NCBI GenBank assembly: GCA_964395715.1 | Contig: CAYNAU010000003.1 | Coordinates: 248,001 to 312,000, forward strand | Origin: Porticoccus sp964395715 | Lineage (GTDB): Bacteria; Pseudomonadota; Gammaproteobacteria; Pseudomonadales; Porticoccaceae | Reading direction: 5' to 3' | DNA: 64,000 nucleotides | Shown here: piece by piece, positions 51,263-60,094 of the stretch | Numbering within the stretch: the first letter of the stretch is position 1 | How the letters are laid out: each line of letters begins with the position of its first letter | Made by a program: the position numbers and the translations under genes | The notes under the pieces: generated by a model | What the model was told of the DNA's origin: nothing | Seen by the model: the letters and a program-made list of their open reading frames with translations, nothing else | Database searches by the model: none

Positions 51263-52609
51263 ATGATCAAGATCCGTCGCGGAATGGACTTACCGATTTC
51301 GGGTTCACCCGAGCAAGTCATTCACGATGGGCCCAAGGTGAATTCTGTCGCAGTTGTAGGCTTTGACTATGTGGGGATGAAACCCACCATGGCTGTCAAA
51401 GAGGGCGATAGGGTAAAACTGGGCCAGTTAATTTTTACTGACAAGAAAACCGAAGGCGTGTGCTTTACGGCACCCGCAGCCGGAGTCATTTCTGCTATCA
51501 ATCGCGGTGAGCGACGTGTGTTGCACTCTGTCGTGATTGATATCGATGGCGATGACCAGGAGACTTTCGCCCAGTACGGCGCCGCCGAATTGGAGCAACT
51601 GGAGCGCTCAGCAGTCGTCGACAACCTGGTGAACTCCGGTTTGTGGACAGCGCTGCGTACTCGCCCCTACTCCAAGATTCCATCACCTGCCGCTGAGGCC
51701 CCCAATTCTATCTTTGTGACCGCCATGGATACCAACCCCCTGGCGGCAGACCCGGCACTGATCATTGCCGAACGCAGTGACGACTTTGCCAATGGCCTGA
51801 AAGTCCTCAAGCGTCTCACCGATGGTGCGGTACACCTCTGCCACGCAGAAGGCAGTCAGGTCGCCGGTGGTGAGGTGGCAGGGGTTCAGGTCAACAGTTT
51901 TGCGGGACCGCACCCTGCTGGTCTGGCAGGCACCCATATCCATTTTGTCGACCCGGTCAGCGTAAATAAAACGGTTTGGACCATTGGCTATCAGGATGTG
52001 ATGGCGATTGGTGCGCTGTTTACCACGGGACAGCTGGATACCCGTCGCGTAGTTGCCCTCGCAGGTCCTCAGGTAGAAAAACCTCAATTGCTGCGCACCC
52101 GACTGGGCGCCAGCCTGACCGACCTGACAGCTGGTCAATTGAAAGCGGGAGAAAACCGGGTGATTTCGGGCTCTGTCTTGTCCGGTCGCAACGCTGCAGG
52201 TGATTTTGCCTACCTGGGTCGTTACGACAACCAGGTTGCTGTGTTGCTGGAAGGTCATCAACGTGAGTTCTTCCGTTACCTGTCTCTAGGCAGCAAGCGT
52301 CACTCGGCCATGCCGATCTACCTGTCGTCCCTGAGCAAGGGCCAGTCCTTTGACTTCACCACCAACACCAATGGTAGTGAGCGTGCCATGGTCCCGCTGG
52401 GTAACTATGAAAAAGTCATGCCGCTAGACATTCTGCCGACGCAACTGCTGCGCTCGCTGATTGTTGGTGATACAGAAACAGCCCAGAAACTGGGTTGTCT
52501 GGAGCTGGATGAAGAAGATCTCGCGCTCTGCACCTATGTCTGTGTGGGCAAGTACGAATACGGTCCGATTCTTCGCGATAACCTGACCCGTATTGAGAAG
52601 GAGGGCTGA
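51263..52609 (+). CDS. nqrA: Na+-translocating NADH:quinone reductase subunit A
   Basis: Cytoplasmic-side subunit of the sodium-pumping respiratory NADH dehydrogenase; it takes part in ubiquinone binding. The 448-residue product starts MIKIRRGMDLPISG, the canonical NqrA start, with FDYVGMKPTMAVKEGDRVKLGQLIF close by (lipoyl-like domain). GEEDLALC-type acidic and cysteine residues sit near the C-terminus. Family length 445-450. First gene of the nqrABCDEF-apbE-nqrM operon; nqrB follows after 2 bases. Only a weak ribosome site precedes the ATG. Confidence 0.97.
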   Translation: MIKIRRGMDLPISGSPEQVIHDGPKVNSVAVVGFDYVGMKPTMAVKEGDRVKLGQLIFTDKKTEGVCFTAPAAGVISAINRGERRVLHSVVIDIDGDDQETFAQYGAAELEQLERSAVVDNLVNSGLWTALRTRPYSKIPSPAAEAPNSIFVTAMDTNPLAADPALIIAERSDDFANGLKVLKRLTDGAVHLCHAEGSQVAGGEVAGVQVNSFAGPHPAGLAGTHIHFVDPVSVNKTVWTIGYQDVMAIGALFTTGQLDTRRVVALAGPQVEKPQLLRTRLGASLTDLTAGQLKAGENRVISGSVLSGRNAAGDFAYLGRYDNQVAVLLEGHQREFFRYLSLGSKRHSAMPIYLSSLSKGQSFDFTTNTNGSERAMVPLGNYEKVMPLDILPTQLLRSLIVGDTETAQKLGCLELDEEDLALCTYVCVGKYEYGPILRDNLTRIEKEG

Positions 52610-52611
52610 TA

Positions 52612-53814
52612 GTGAAAGCGTTGCGTAACTATCTCGACAAGATCGAGCCACACTTCGAAGAGGGTGGCAAATGGCACAAGTGGTTTGCCCTCTATGAAGC
52701 TGTAGATACCATTTTCTATTCTCCGGGTTCGGTGACCAAAAACGGTTCACATATCCGCGATGGTATTGACCTGAAGCGCGTCATGATCACCGTCTGGCTG
52801 GCGGCTTTCCCTGCCATGTTCTACGGCATGTACAACCTGGGTTTTCAGGCCAACACCATTCTTGCGGCCACCGGCACTACAGACGTCGCCGGTTGGCACG
52901 GTGCACTGATTTCCCTGCTGGCCGGTCATGACCCGAACAGTATTTGGGATTGTATGTGGTACGGTGCGGTCTACTTTATACCGATCTACATGGTGACCTT
53001 TATTGTCGGCGGCTTCTGGGAAGTGCTGTTTGCCATGGTGCGCGGACATGAAGTTAACGAAGGCTTTTTTGTCACCTCCATTCTTTTTGCCCTGATCTGT
53101 CCCCCCGACATGCCCCTGTGGCAGGTGGCGCTGGGTATCAGCTTCGGTGTGGTAATCGGTAAGGAAGTGTTCGGCGGAACCGGCAAGAATTTCCTCAACC
53201 CGGCTCTGACTGGTAGGGCTTTCCTGTTCTTTGCTTACCCCGCAGAAATGTCCGGTGATGCAGTCTGGACCGCTGTCGATGGTTATACCGGCGCGACGGC
53301 ACTGTCAATGGCTGCACAACAGGGTATGGATGTGTTGCAGCAGCAGATGACCTGGATGGATGCATTTTTCGGTAACATGCACGGTTCAATTGGAGAAACC
53401 TCAACCCTGGCGATCTTTATCGGTGGTGCGCTGTTGCTACTTAACCGCATTGCCTCCTGGCGGATTATGGCCGGTGTGATGATCGGTATGATTGCGCTGT
53501 CATCGCTGTTTAATCTGATCGGCTCTGATACCAATCCGATGTTCAATGTGCCCTGGTACTGGCACATGGTCATGGGCGGCTTTGCCTTCGGTATGGTGTT
53601 TATGGCAACCGATCCGGTGTCTGCGTCCATGACGGATACCGGCAAACTATGGTTTGGTGCCCTGATAGGTGTCATGGTGGTGCTGATCCGCGTTGTTAAC
53701 CCGGCGTTCCCGGAGGGTATGATGCTGGCGATCCTGTTCGCCAACCTGTTTGCACCATTGATCGATCACTTTGTGGTTGAAGCTAATATCAAGCGGAGGG
53801 TGGCACGTGGCTAG
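52612..53814 (+). CDS. nqrB: Na+-NQR subunit B (FMN- and riboflavin-binding)
   Basis: Membrane subunit with ten helices that carries a covalent FMN and is central to sodium transport. The 400-residue protein has the flavinylation motif YTGATALS with FMN attached to Thr229 by family analogy, and conserved FGGTGKNFLNPALTGRAFLFFAYP. The GTG at 52612 lies 2 bases after nqrA; its length agrees with the 410-residue family norm. Its last bases overlap the nqrC start. Confidence 0.97.
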   Translation: MKALRNYLDKIEPHFEEGGKWHKWFALYEAVDTIFYSPGSVTKNGSHIRDGIDLKRVMITVWLAAFPAMFYGMYNLGFQANTILAATGTTDVAGWHGALISLLAGHDPNSIWDCMWYGAVYFIPIYMVTFIVGGFWEVLFAMVRGHEVNEGFFVTSILFALICPPDMPLWQVALGISFGVVIGKEVFGGTGKNFLNPALTGRAFLFFAYPAEMSGDAVWTAVDGYTGATALSMAAQQGMDVLQQQMTWMDAFFGNMHGSIGETSTLAIFIGGALLLLNRIASWRIMAGVMIGMIALSSLFNLIGSDTNPMFNVPWYWHMVMGGFAFGMVFMATDPVSASMTDTGKLWFGALIGVMVVLIRVVNPAFPEGMMLAILFANLFAPLIDHFVVEANIKRRVARG

Positions 53815-54580
53815 TAACGATTCGATTTCCAAAACTATCACCGTTGCGCTGGCGCTCTGCATTGTCTGCTCAGTCTTTGTTTCCACAGCGGCAGTCATGT
53901 TGCGTCCTGCACAGCAGGTGAATAAGGATCTTGACCGGAAAACCAACATTCTGGCAGCGGCCGGCATGTTGAAGCCCGGTCTCAGTGTGGATGAGCAGTT
54001 CGCTAATGTGACAACCCGTGCTGTCGACATGAAAACCGGTAAATTTAGCGATGCCGTTGATGTGTCCAGCTACGATCAGCGCAAATCTGCAAAAGTGCCC
54101 TCTATGTCAACCGACCTGAGCGATGAAGAAGACATCGCCAAGATCGGTCGTCGTGCCGACTACGCGCTTGTCTATATTGTTGAAGGTGATTCCGGTATCG
54201 ACAAAGTCATCCTGCCGATCAAGGGCTACGGCCTGTGGTCGACTCTTTATGGCTTTATCGCGCTGGAGTCTGACCTCAACACGGTCGCTGGTCTCGGCTT
54301 CTACGAGCACGCTGAAACCCCCGGCCTCGGTGGTGAGGTAGACAACCCAAGCTGGAAAGCGAAGTGGGTTGGCAAGGAAACCTACGGCGAAGACAACAAG
54401 GCGATACTGACGGTTATCAAGGGGACAGTCGACAACACTCGGCCCGAGGCATCCCATCAGGTTGATGGATTGTCGGGGGCGACCCTCACTAGTCGTGGTG
54501 TCGATAACCTGATTAAATTCTGGATGGGCGATAACGGCTTTGCCCCATTCCTGGCTAACTTGCGTGCAGGGGAGGCCTGA
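53807..54580 (+). CDS. nqrC: Na+-NQR subunit C (FMN-binding)
   Basis: Periplasmic-facing subunit with one membrane helix and a covalent FMN, which passes electrons between NqrF/D/E and NqrB. The FMN attachment motif SGAT is at residues 223-226 (Thr226), in DGLSGATLTSRG. The GTG at 53807, overlapping the nqrB stop by 8 bases and preceded by GGAGGG, begins MASNDSISKTI and gives 257 residues. The frame stays open 12 codons further upstream, but that segment lies inside nqrB. Helix: ITVALALCIVCSVFVSTAAVML. Confidence 0.96.
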   Translation: MASNDSISKTITVALALCIVCSVFVSTAAVMLRPAQQVNKDLDRKTNILAAAGMLKPGLSVDEQFANVTTRAVDMKTGKFSDAVDVSSYDQRKSAKVPSMSTDLSDEEDIAKIGRRADYALVYIVEGDSGIDKVILPIKGYGLWSTLYGFIALESDLNTVAGLGFYEHAETPGLGGEVDNPSWKAKWVGKETYGEDNKAILTVIKGTVDNTRPEASHQVDGLSGATLTSRGVDNLIKFWMGDNGFAPFLANLRAGEA

Positions 54581-54582
54581 TC

Positions 54583-55248
54583 ATGGCGACGAAAACAAAA
54601 GATGTTTTATTAAATCCAATTTTCGACAATAACCCGATTGCGCTGCAGATTCTCGGTATTTGTTCTGCATTGGCGGTAACCTCCAGTCTGCAGGTCTCAT
54701 TCGTAATGTGTATTGCACTGACACTGGTGACGGCATTCTCGAGCATGTTCGTGTCGATGATTCGCCATCACATTCCGTCCAGTATCCGCATTATTGTGCA
54801 GATGACCATTATTGCATCACTGGTTATCGTGGTTGATCAGATCCTCAAGGCTGTGGCTTACGATATCAGTAAGCAGTTGTCTGTTTTTGTGGGACTGATT
54901 ATCACCAACTGTATCGTAATGGGTCGTGCTGAAGCCTATGCCATGAAAAACCCGCCGATTCCCAGCTTTCTGGATGGTATCGGGAATGGCCTGGGATACA
55001 GTGTGATCCTGTTGGTGCTGGCCTTTATCCGCGAGCTGTTTGGTTCCGGCAAACTGTTTGGCTTTGAAGTTCTGCCGCTGGCAAGCACCGGTGGCTGGTA
55101 CGTGCCCAACGGTCTTCTGCTTCTGCCGCCAAGCGCTTTCTTCCTGATCGGCTTGTTTATCTGGGCACTGCGTACCTGGAAAAAATCTCAGGTTGAAGCC
55201 CCTGAGTTCAAGATTGCACCCAATACGCCGAAAGGGGAGGTTGCCTGA
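54583..55248 (+). CDS. nqrD: Na+-NQR subunit D
   Basis: A 221-residue integral membrane subunit with six helices. Together with NqrE it binds the membrane-embedded 2Fe-2S cluster through two pairs of cysteines in half-helices. Cysteines in ILGICSALAVTSSLQ (helix 1) and ITNCIVMGRAEAYAMKN are the conserved ones. Starts two bases after nqrC, ends overlapping the nqrE ATG in TGATG. Confidence 0.96.
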   Translation: MATKTKDVLLNPIFDNNPIALQILGICSALAVTSSLQVSFVMCIALTLVTAFSSMFVSMIRHHIPSSIRIIVQMTIIASLVIVVDQILKAVAYDISKQLSVFVGLIITNCIVMGRAEAYAMKNPPIPSFLDGIGNGLGYSVILLVLAFIRELFGSGKLFGFEVLPLASTGGWYVPNGLLLLPPSAFFLIGLFIWALRTWKKSQVEAPEFKIAPNTPKGEVA

Positions 55249-55865
55249 TGGAACATTTACTCGGTTTGTTTGTGCGCTCTGTTTTCATTGAAAACATGGC
55301 GCTGGCCTTTTTCTTGGGCATGTGTACGTTCCTCGCGATCTCGAAAAAGGTTCAGGCGGCCATCGGTCTGGGTATCGCGGTCATTGTGGTACTGACCATT
55401 ACCGTGCCGGCCAACAATCTGATCTTTACCTACCTGTTGTCTGAAGGGGCGCTGAGCTGGACAGGCATTGATGGCATGGAAAATGTGGATCTGAGCTTCC
55501 TGGGTCTGCTGAGCTACATTGGTGTGATTGCGGCAATCGTGCAGATCATGGAAATGTTTCTCGATAAGTACGTACCAGCACTCTATAACGCCCTGGGTGT
55601 GTTCCTGCCATTGATTACGGTGAACTGTGCCATTCTCGGCGCGTCCCTCTTCATGGTGGAGCGCGACTACGATTTGGCTGAAAGCACCGTCTTCGGGTTT
55701 GGCGCAGGTGTTGGCTGGGCTCTGGCAATCATTGCCCTGGCAGGTGTACGCGAGAAATTAAAGTACAGCGATGTCCCTGCCGGTCTGCAAGGCCTGGGCA
55801 TTACCTTTATCACTGTCGGACTGATGTCGTTGGGCTTTATGTCTTTCGGCGGTATCGATCTGTAA
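55248..55865 (+). CDS. nqrE: Na+-NQR subunit E
   Basis: A 205-residue integral membrane subunit related to NqrD in an inverted topology. FFLGMCTFLAISKKV and VNCAILGASLFMVERDYDLAE hold the conserved cysteines that share the iron-sulfur cluster with NqrD. It spans six helices. The start overlaps nqrD, and it ends 21 bases before nqrF. Confidence 0.96.
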   Translation: MEHLLGLFVRSVFIENMALAFFLGMCTFLAISKKVQAAIGLGIAVIVVLTITVPANNLIFTYLLSEGALSWTGIDGMENVDLSFLGLLSYIGVIAAIVQIMEMFLDKYVPALYNALGVFLPLITVNCAILGASLFMVERDYDLAESTVFGFGAGVGWALAIIALAGVREKLKYSDVPAGLQGLGITFITVGLMSLGFMSFGGIDL

Positions 55866-55886
55866 TCGGCGAGGAGAAGATAGATA

Positions 55887-57110
55887 ATGAATCTGGAAAT
55901 CATACTCGGCGTCGTGATGTTCACCGTAGTGGTGTTGGCGTTAGTGGCGTTCATTCTTGCCGCTCGTGCTCGCCTTGTGAGCTCGGGTGACGTCACCATT
56001 GATATCAATGGTGAGAAAACCATTACCGTACCTGCCGGTGACAAACTGTTGCAGACACTGTCTGCTGCAGGACTGTTTCTGCCTTCTGCCTGTGGTGGTG
56101 GCGGTAGCTGTGCCCAGTGTAAATGTATCGTGACTGACGGTGGTGGCGCCATGCTACCCACAGAGGAAGCCCACTTTACGCGTCGTGAAGCCAATGAAGG
56201 TTGGCGCCTGTCCTGTCAGACTCCGGTCAAACAGGACATGAAAGTGGAAGTGCCGGAAGAAGTGTTTGGTGTAAAACAGTGGGAATGTACGGTTGATAGC
56301 AACCCCAATGTGGCCACCTTTATCAAAGAGTTGACCTTGCGTTTGCCGGAAGGGGAGAACGTCGATTTCCGTGCCGGTGGTTATGTTCAGCTGGAATGTC
56401 CTCCTCACCGTGTCAAATACAGTGATTTTGATATAGAGGAAGAATATCGCGGTGACTGGGAGCGTTTCGGCTTCTTCAATCTGGAGTCGATCGTGAATGA
56501 GACAACCATTCGCGCTTACTCCATGGCCAACTACCCGGAAGAGAAAGGCGTGGTGAAATTCAATATTCGCTGTGCCACTCCGCCACCCGGCTCTCAGGGT
56601 ATTCCCCCGGGCATCATGTCGTCCTGGGTATTCAACCTGAAACCCGGTGATAAGGTAAAAGTCTACGGTCCGTTTGGTGAGTTTTTCGCGAAGGATACAG
56701 ACAATGAAATGGTGTTTATCGGCGGCGGTGCGGGTATGGCGCCAATGCGTTCGCACATTTTTGACCAGCTGCGTCGGATCAAAACTGACCGGAAAATTTC
56801 TTTCTGGTACGGTGCACGCTCTCTGCGCGAATGCTTCTACTCAGAAGAGTATGATGAACTCCAGGCTGAAAACGAGAATTTTAAATGGCATCTGGCCCTG
56901 TCCGATCCACAACCGGAAGATAACTGGGAAGGTCTCACCGGTTTTATTCACCAGGTCCTGTTTGAAAACTACCTGAAAGATCATCCGGCTCCGGAGGATT
57001 GTGAATATTATATGTGCGGGCCGCCGATGATGAATGCCGCCGTGATCAAGATGCTGGTAGACCTCGGTGTTGAACGCGACAACATCTTCCTTGATGACTT
57101 CGGTGGTTGA
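55887..57110 (+). CDS. nqrF: Na+-NQR subunit F (NADH dehydrogenase, 2Fe-2S and FAD)
   Basis: Entry subunit that oxidises NADH. Order: one N-terminal membrane helix (residues 3-25), a ferredoxin domain with 2Fe-2S ligands Cys69, Cys75, Cys78 and Cys110, an FAD-binding domain (ending NLESIVNETTIRAYSMANYPEE, with RAYSMAN the flavin motif) and an NADH-binding domain (FIGGGAGMAPMRSHIFDQL; CGPPMMNAAVIKML). The ending FLDDFGG is canonical. 407 residues, standard length. GGAG at 55872-55875 precedes the ATG at good spacing. Confidence 0.97.
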   Translation: MNLEIILGVVMFTVVVLALVAFILAARARLVSSGDVTIDINGEKTITVPAGDKLLQTLSAAGLFLPSACGGGGSCAQCKCIVTDGGGAMLPTEEAHFTRREANEGWRLSCQTPVKQDMKVEVPEEVFGVKQWECTVDSNPNVATFIKELTLRLPEGENVDFRAGGYVQLECPPHRVKYSDFDIEEEYRGDWERFGFFNLESIVNETTIRAYSMANYPEEKGVVKFNIRCATPPPGSQGIPPGIMSSWVFNLKPGDKVKVYGPFGEFFAKDTDNEMVFIGGGAGMAPMRSHIFDQLRRIKTDRKISFWYGARSLRECFYSEEYDELQAENENFKWHLALSDPQPEDNWEGLTGFIHQVLFENYLKDHPAPEDCEYYMCGPPMMNAAVIKMLVDLGVERDNIFLDDFGG

Positions 57111-58159
57111 TGATTATTTCTCTATTAACAAGAACAACGAAAACGGGGCCAGGGGCCTCGTTTTTGTTTGCCCTGCTTGCTTCTCTGTTGCTATCGGCAT
57201 GCTCCGAGAAACCGGAGCAACTGGTTTTCAGCGGGTTGACCATGGGCACCACCTATCAGGTCAAAGTGGTGCCGGATCAGCTGCCTGTGCCGGCGAATCT
57301 CGGGCAGACCATTCAGGCCACCCTTGAACAGCTCGACAATACCTTTAGCACTTACCAGTCTGACTCTGAGCTGATGTCTCTTAACCGGACTCCTGTTGGT
57401 GAGACAGTATCGTTGTCGGTACCGATGCTGCGTGTGCTGGGTACTTCCAATCAGGTATTCCAGTTAACAGGGGGTGCATTTGATCCCACCGTTGGGCCGC
57501 TGGTTAATCTTTGGGGGTTTGGTCCTGAGCTGTCGCAGGATAAGGTGCCGGAGCTATCAAAGATCAAAAAGCAGCTTAACCGTATCGGTTTTAGGAAACT
57601 GGCAGTCGATCGCCAGACTGCGAGTGCCAGACGCACTGCCGATATACAGTTGGACTTGTCGGCGGTGGCCAAGGGTTATGCAGTGGATGTGATTGCCGAA
57701 CTGCTGATTTCACTTGGCCTGGAAAACTATCTGGTCGAGGTGGGTGGTGAACTGCGTACCAACGGCCTGAAAGTGAACGGTCAACCTTGGCGTATCGCTA
57801 TAGAAAGCCCCACCCTGGAACGTCGGGAAGTGCAGCAGGCACTGGCCCTTGGCAATGCAGCCATTGCGACTTCCGGGGATTATCGCAATTACTTTGAGCG
57901 GGGTGGGAAACGCTATTCCCACACTATTGATCCCCGCACGGGTTTTCCTATCACCCATCAACTCGCCTCTGTTACCGTGATTGCCTCGGATACGGCCTAT
58001 GCTGATGCCCTGGCGACTGGACTGATGGTAATGGGTCACAGTGAGTCATTGGCATTAGCCGAAAAAAATGACCTTGCCATCTATCTGCTGGTCAAAGAAG
58101 GGGCTGAATTTAAGGCCTACTATTCGGCGGCCTTTGCACCTTATCTTTCAGGAGAATAA
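57110..58159 (+). CDS. apbE: FAD:protein FMN transferase, lipoprotein
   Basis: Attaches FMN covalently to threonine in NqrB and NqrC, using FAD as donor. It is therefore needed to mature the enzyme encoded just upstream. The 349-residue precursor has a lipobox LLSAC with Cys31, then MGTTYQVK, YQSDSELMSLNR, GGAFDPTVGPLVNLWGFG, LDLSAVAKGYAVD, VGGELRTNG, TSGDYRNYFERGGKRYSHTIDPRTG. The ATG at 57110 overlaps the nqrF stop in TGATG; a TTG one codon earlier is possible. The n-region is rather long (about 15 residues). Confidence 0.95.
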   Translation: MIISLLTRTTKTGPGASFLFALLASLLLSACSEKPEQLVFSGLTMGTTYQVKVVPDQLPVPANLGQTIQATLEQLDNTFSTYQSDSELMSLNRTPVGETVSLSVPMLRVLGTSNQVFQLTGGAFDPTVGPLVNLWGFGPELSQDKVPELSKIKKQLNRIGFRKLAVDRQTASARRTADIQLDLSAVAKGYAVDVIAELLISLGLENYLVEVGGELRTNGLKVNGQPWRIAIESPTLERREVQQALALGNAAIATSGDYRNYFERGGKRYSHTIDPRTGFPITHQLASVTVIASDTAYADALATGLMVMGHSESLALAEKNDLAIYLLVKEGAEFKAYYSAAFAPYLSGE

Positions 58160-58161
58160 TT

Positions 58162-58398
58162 GTGCTTGAAGTATTACTTGCCTTTATCGTGGTGCTGATG
58201 ATCATCTGCGGCATGGCTATCGGTGTGATTCTTGGCAAAAAGCCACTAAAAGGTTCCTGTGGCGGAGTGGGCGCAGCATTGGGTGAGAAAGATTACGTTT
58301 GCGATATCTGCGGGGATGATCCCCAAAAGTGTGTTGAAACAGAGTCCACAGACGAGGGGCGGGCAAAGACTGATCTGGGCTATGACGCCACGCGTTGA
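58162..58398 (+). CDS. nqrM: Na+-NQR maturation protein NqrM (DUF539)
   Basis: A 78-residue membrane protein with one N-terminal helix (VLLAFIVVLMIICGMAIGVIL) and four conserved cysteines (33, 47, 50, 57) in GSCGGVG, CDICG and KC. It helps deliver iron to the cysteine site between NqrD and NqrE, and is required for active Na+-NQR in Vibrio. The GTG at 58162 has AGGAG at 58150-58154. It closes the eight-gene operon and is convergent with mltD, six bases apart. Confidence 0.95.
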   Translation: MLEVLLAFIVVLMIICGMAIGVILGKKPLKGSCGGVGAALGEKDYVCDICGDDPQKCVETESTDEGRAKTDLGYDATR

Positions 58399-58404
58399 TA
58401 GTCG

Positions 58405-59952
58405 CTAAATTTTCAGTACATCGACGAAGAGGGTTAATTGCTGACCGGGTTTCAGCAGGTGTTTGGTGTTCAGATTGTTCCATTCCAGAATATCGCTGAT
58501 GCTGAGATCAAACTCCCGGGCGATCCGGTAAAACGAATCTCCCCGGCGTACCTTGTAGCGGACTTTCTTTTGTTTGGTGGGCAGGACCTCTCCCTCGGTA
58601 TAAAGACTCAAGACCTGGTTGAGTCTCAATGGCTCACGTATGTTCAGGTTGTTCCATTTGGCCAGTTCCTTGACGCTGACATTGTTCTCTCTGGCAATTT
58701 TCCAAAGGCTGTCTCCCTGCTTAACCTGGTAACTGCGTGCATACCCAGCCAGTGGTGTGTCGACACCAGAACCCGGTATTTTAAGGCGTTGGCCGATTCG
58801 CAACAGGTCACTCTGCAGGCGATTCTGCTTGCGTAGTTGGTTGACTGTGACACGGTTTTTTCGGGCAATCCCGGACAGGGTATCTCCAGACTTTACGATG
58901 TGTTGTTTTATCGGGGCCCACTGCTCCCGGGGGGTACTGTTCAGCGCAAGCTTGAAACTTTGGGTGTGATCAATGGGCAACAGGATGCGGTGAGGCCCCT
59001 CCGGGTGTGTGACGAGGCGACTATAGCCTGCATTCAACTGCTGCAGCTCTGTTTCGTTTAGATTGGCCAGTTCGGCTGCTTTTGATAAATCCAGCTGGTC
59101 GGGCACATCCACAATATCGAAATAGGGTGCATTATCGATATGGGGCAGGGCTATCTGGTGCGCTTCAGGGGACAACACCACCCGGGAGACAGCCAGCAGT
59201 TGCGGCACATAGGCACGGGTTTCCCGGGGCAGTTTCAAGGACCAGAAGTCAGTGGGCTTGCCCGCCTTGCGGTTTCGTTTCATGGCGCGTCGCACGTTGC
59301 CTTCACCGCAGTTGTAGGCGGCCAGTGCCAGGAGCCAGTCCTGATCAAAATAATTGTAGAGGTACTGAAGGTACTGTATGGCGGCTTCTGTTGCAGCGAC
59401 AGGGTCCCGACGTCCGTCATACCACCAGTCCCGGCGCAGGCCAAACCTGGTGCCGGTATCGGGTATGAATTGCCACAGTCCGGAAGCATGGCTGTTTGAG
59501 TAAGCGAAGGGGTCGTAGGCGCTTTCCACTACTGGCAGCAGGGCCAGTTCAAGGGGCATCCCCCGGCTTTCCAGTTGCTCGACGATGTAATAGAGGTACA
59601 TTTCGGCACGGCCCATTACCCTGTCGAAATACGTCTGGTTTCTGGAGTACCAGTCGACCTGTGGAGCAATGCCGGGATGTTCGAAATATTCCTGCAATAC
59701 CATGCCATTGCGGATGCGTTGCCAGATATCCGCCTCGGCCTCAATGCCAGGCTGGGTATCAAGGGATGCAAAGATGACGGGTGTTTTTAAAGGTTTAGGC
59801 TTGAGAGTTTGGCTGGTGGGAATTGCTGTTTGGACGTTATACGTTCGGGTTGGGGCTGGCTGTGTGTTTTGGGCTTGTTCTGCAGGTTGTTGTGCACAGC
59901 CTGCGAGTAGCGACAAAACTATTACTGCGGTCGTTCGGAAGTATCGGGGCAT
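58405..59952 (-). CDS. mltD: membrane-bound lytic murein transglycosylase D with three LysM repeats
   Basis: An outer-membrane-anchored peptidoglycan transglycosylase. The 515-residue precursor has a lipobox LLAGCAQ at the start. The SLT domain has the catalytic Glu143 in LLPVVESAYDP and the GLWQFIPDTGTRFGL, YLQYLYNYFDQDWLLALAAYNCGEGNV motifs. Three LysM modules follow, starting HIVKSGDTLSGIA, YQVKQGDSLWKIA and YKVRRGDSFYRIA. E. coli MltD has two LysM modules. The gene lies between nqrM and gloB, as a gloB-mltD neighbour seen in many Gammaproteobacteria. Confidence 0.95.
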   Translation of the reverse strand: MPRYFRTTAVIVLSLLAGCAQQPAEQAQNTQPAPTRTYNVQTAIPTSQTLKPKPLKTPVIFASLDTQPGIEAEADIWQRIRNGMVLQEYFEHPGIAPQVDWYSRNQTYFDRVMGRAEMYLYYIVEQLESRGMPLELALLPVVESAYDPFAYSNSHASGLWQFIPDTGTRFGLRRDWWYDGRRDPVAATEAAIQYLQYLYNYFDQDWLLALAAYNCGEGNVRRAMKRNRKAGKPTDFWSLKLPRETRAYVPQLLAVSRVVLSPEAHQIALPHIDNAPYFDIVDVPDQLDLSKAAELANLNETELQQLNAGYSRLVTHPEGPHRILLPIDHTQSFKLALNSTPREQWAPIKQHIVKSGDTLSGIARKNRVTVNQLRKQNRLQSDLLRIGQRLKIPGSGVDTPLAGYARSYQVKQGDSLWKIARENNVSVKELAKWNNLNIREPLRLNQVLSLYTEGEVLPTKQKKVRYKVRRGDSFYRIAREFDLSISDILEWNNLNTKHLLKPGQQLTLFVDVLKI

Positions 59953-60094
59953 GGAATTTTCTTGTTAGCCAGCGTATTGGCCAGGAATTTTAACGGTGCG
60001 ATCCCAAGCCTGCAATCTTTGGGATCGAGTAGTTGTTGTTGATGTGAGCGATGTCTCGGTTAGTAACCTTTCAGCTTGAAGTGCGTCCTATTGC

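Noticed and set aside
53771..53806. Longer start of nqrC inside nqrB
   Set aside because: The GTG at 53807 has GGAGGG at proper distance and gives the family-like MASNDSISKTI; the extension is just nqrB sequence in another frame.
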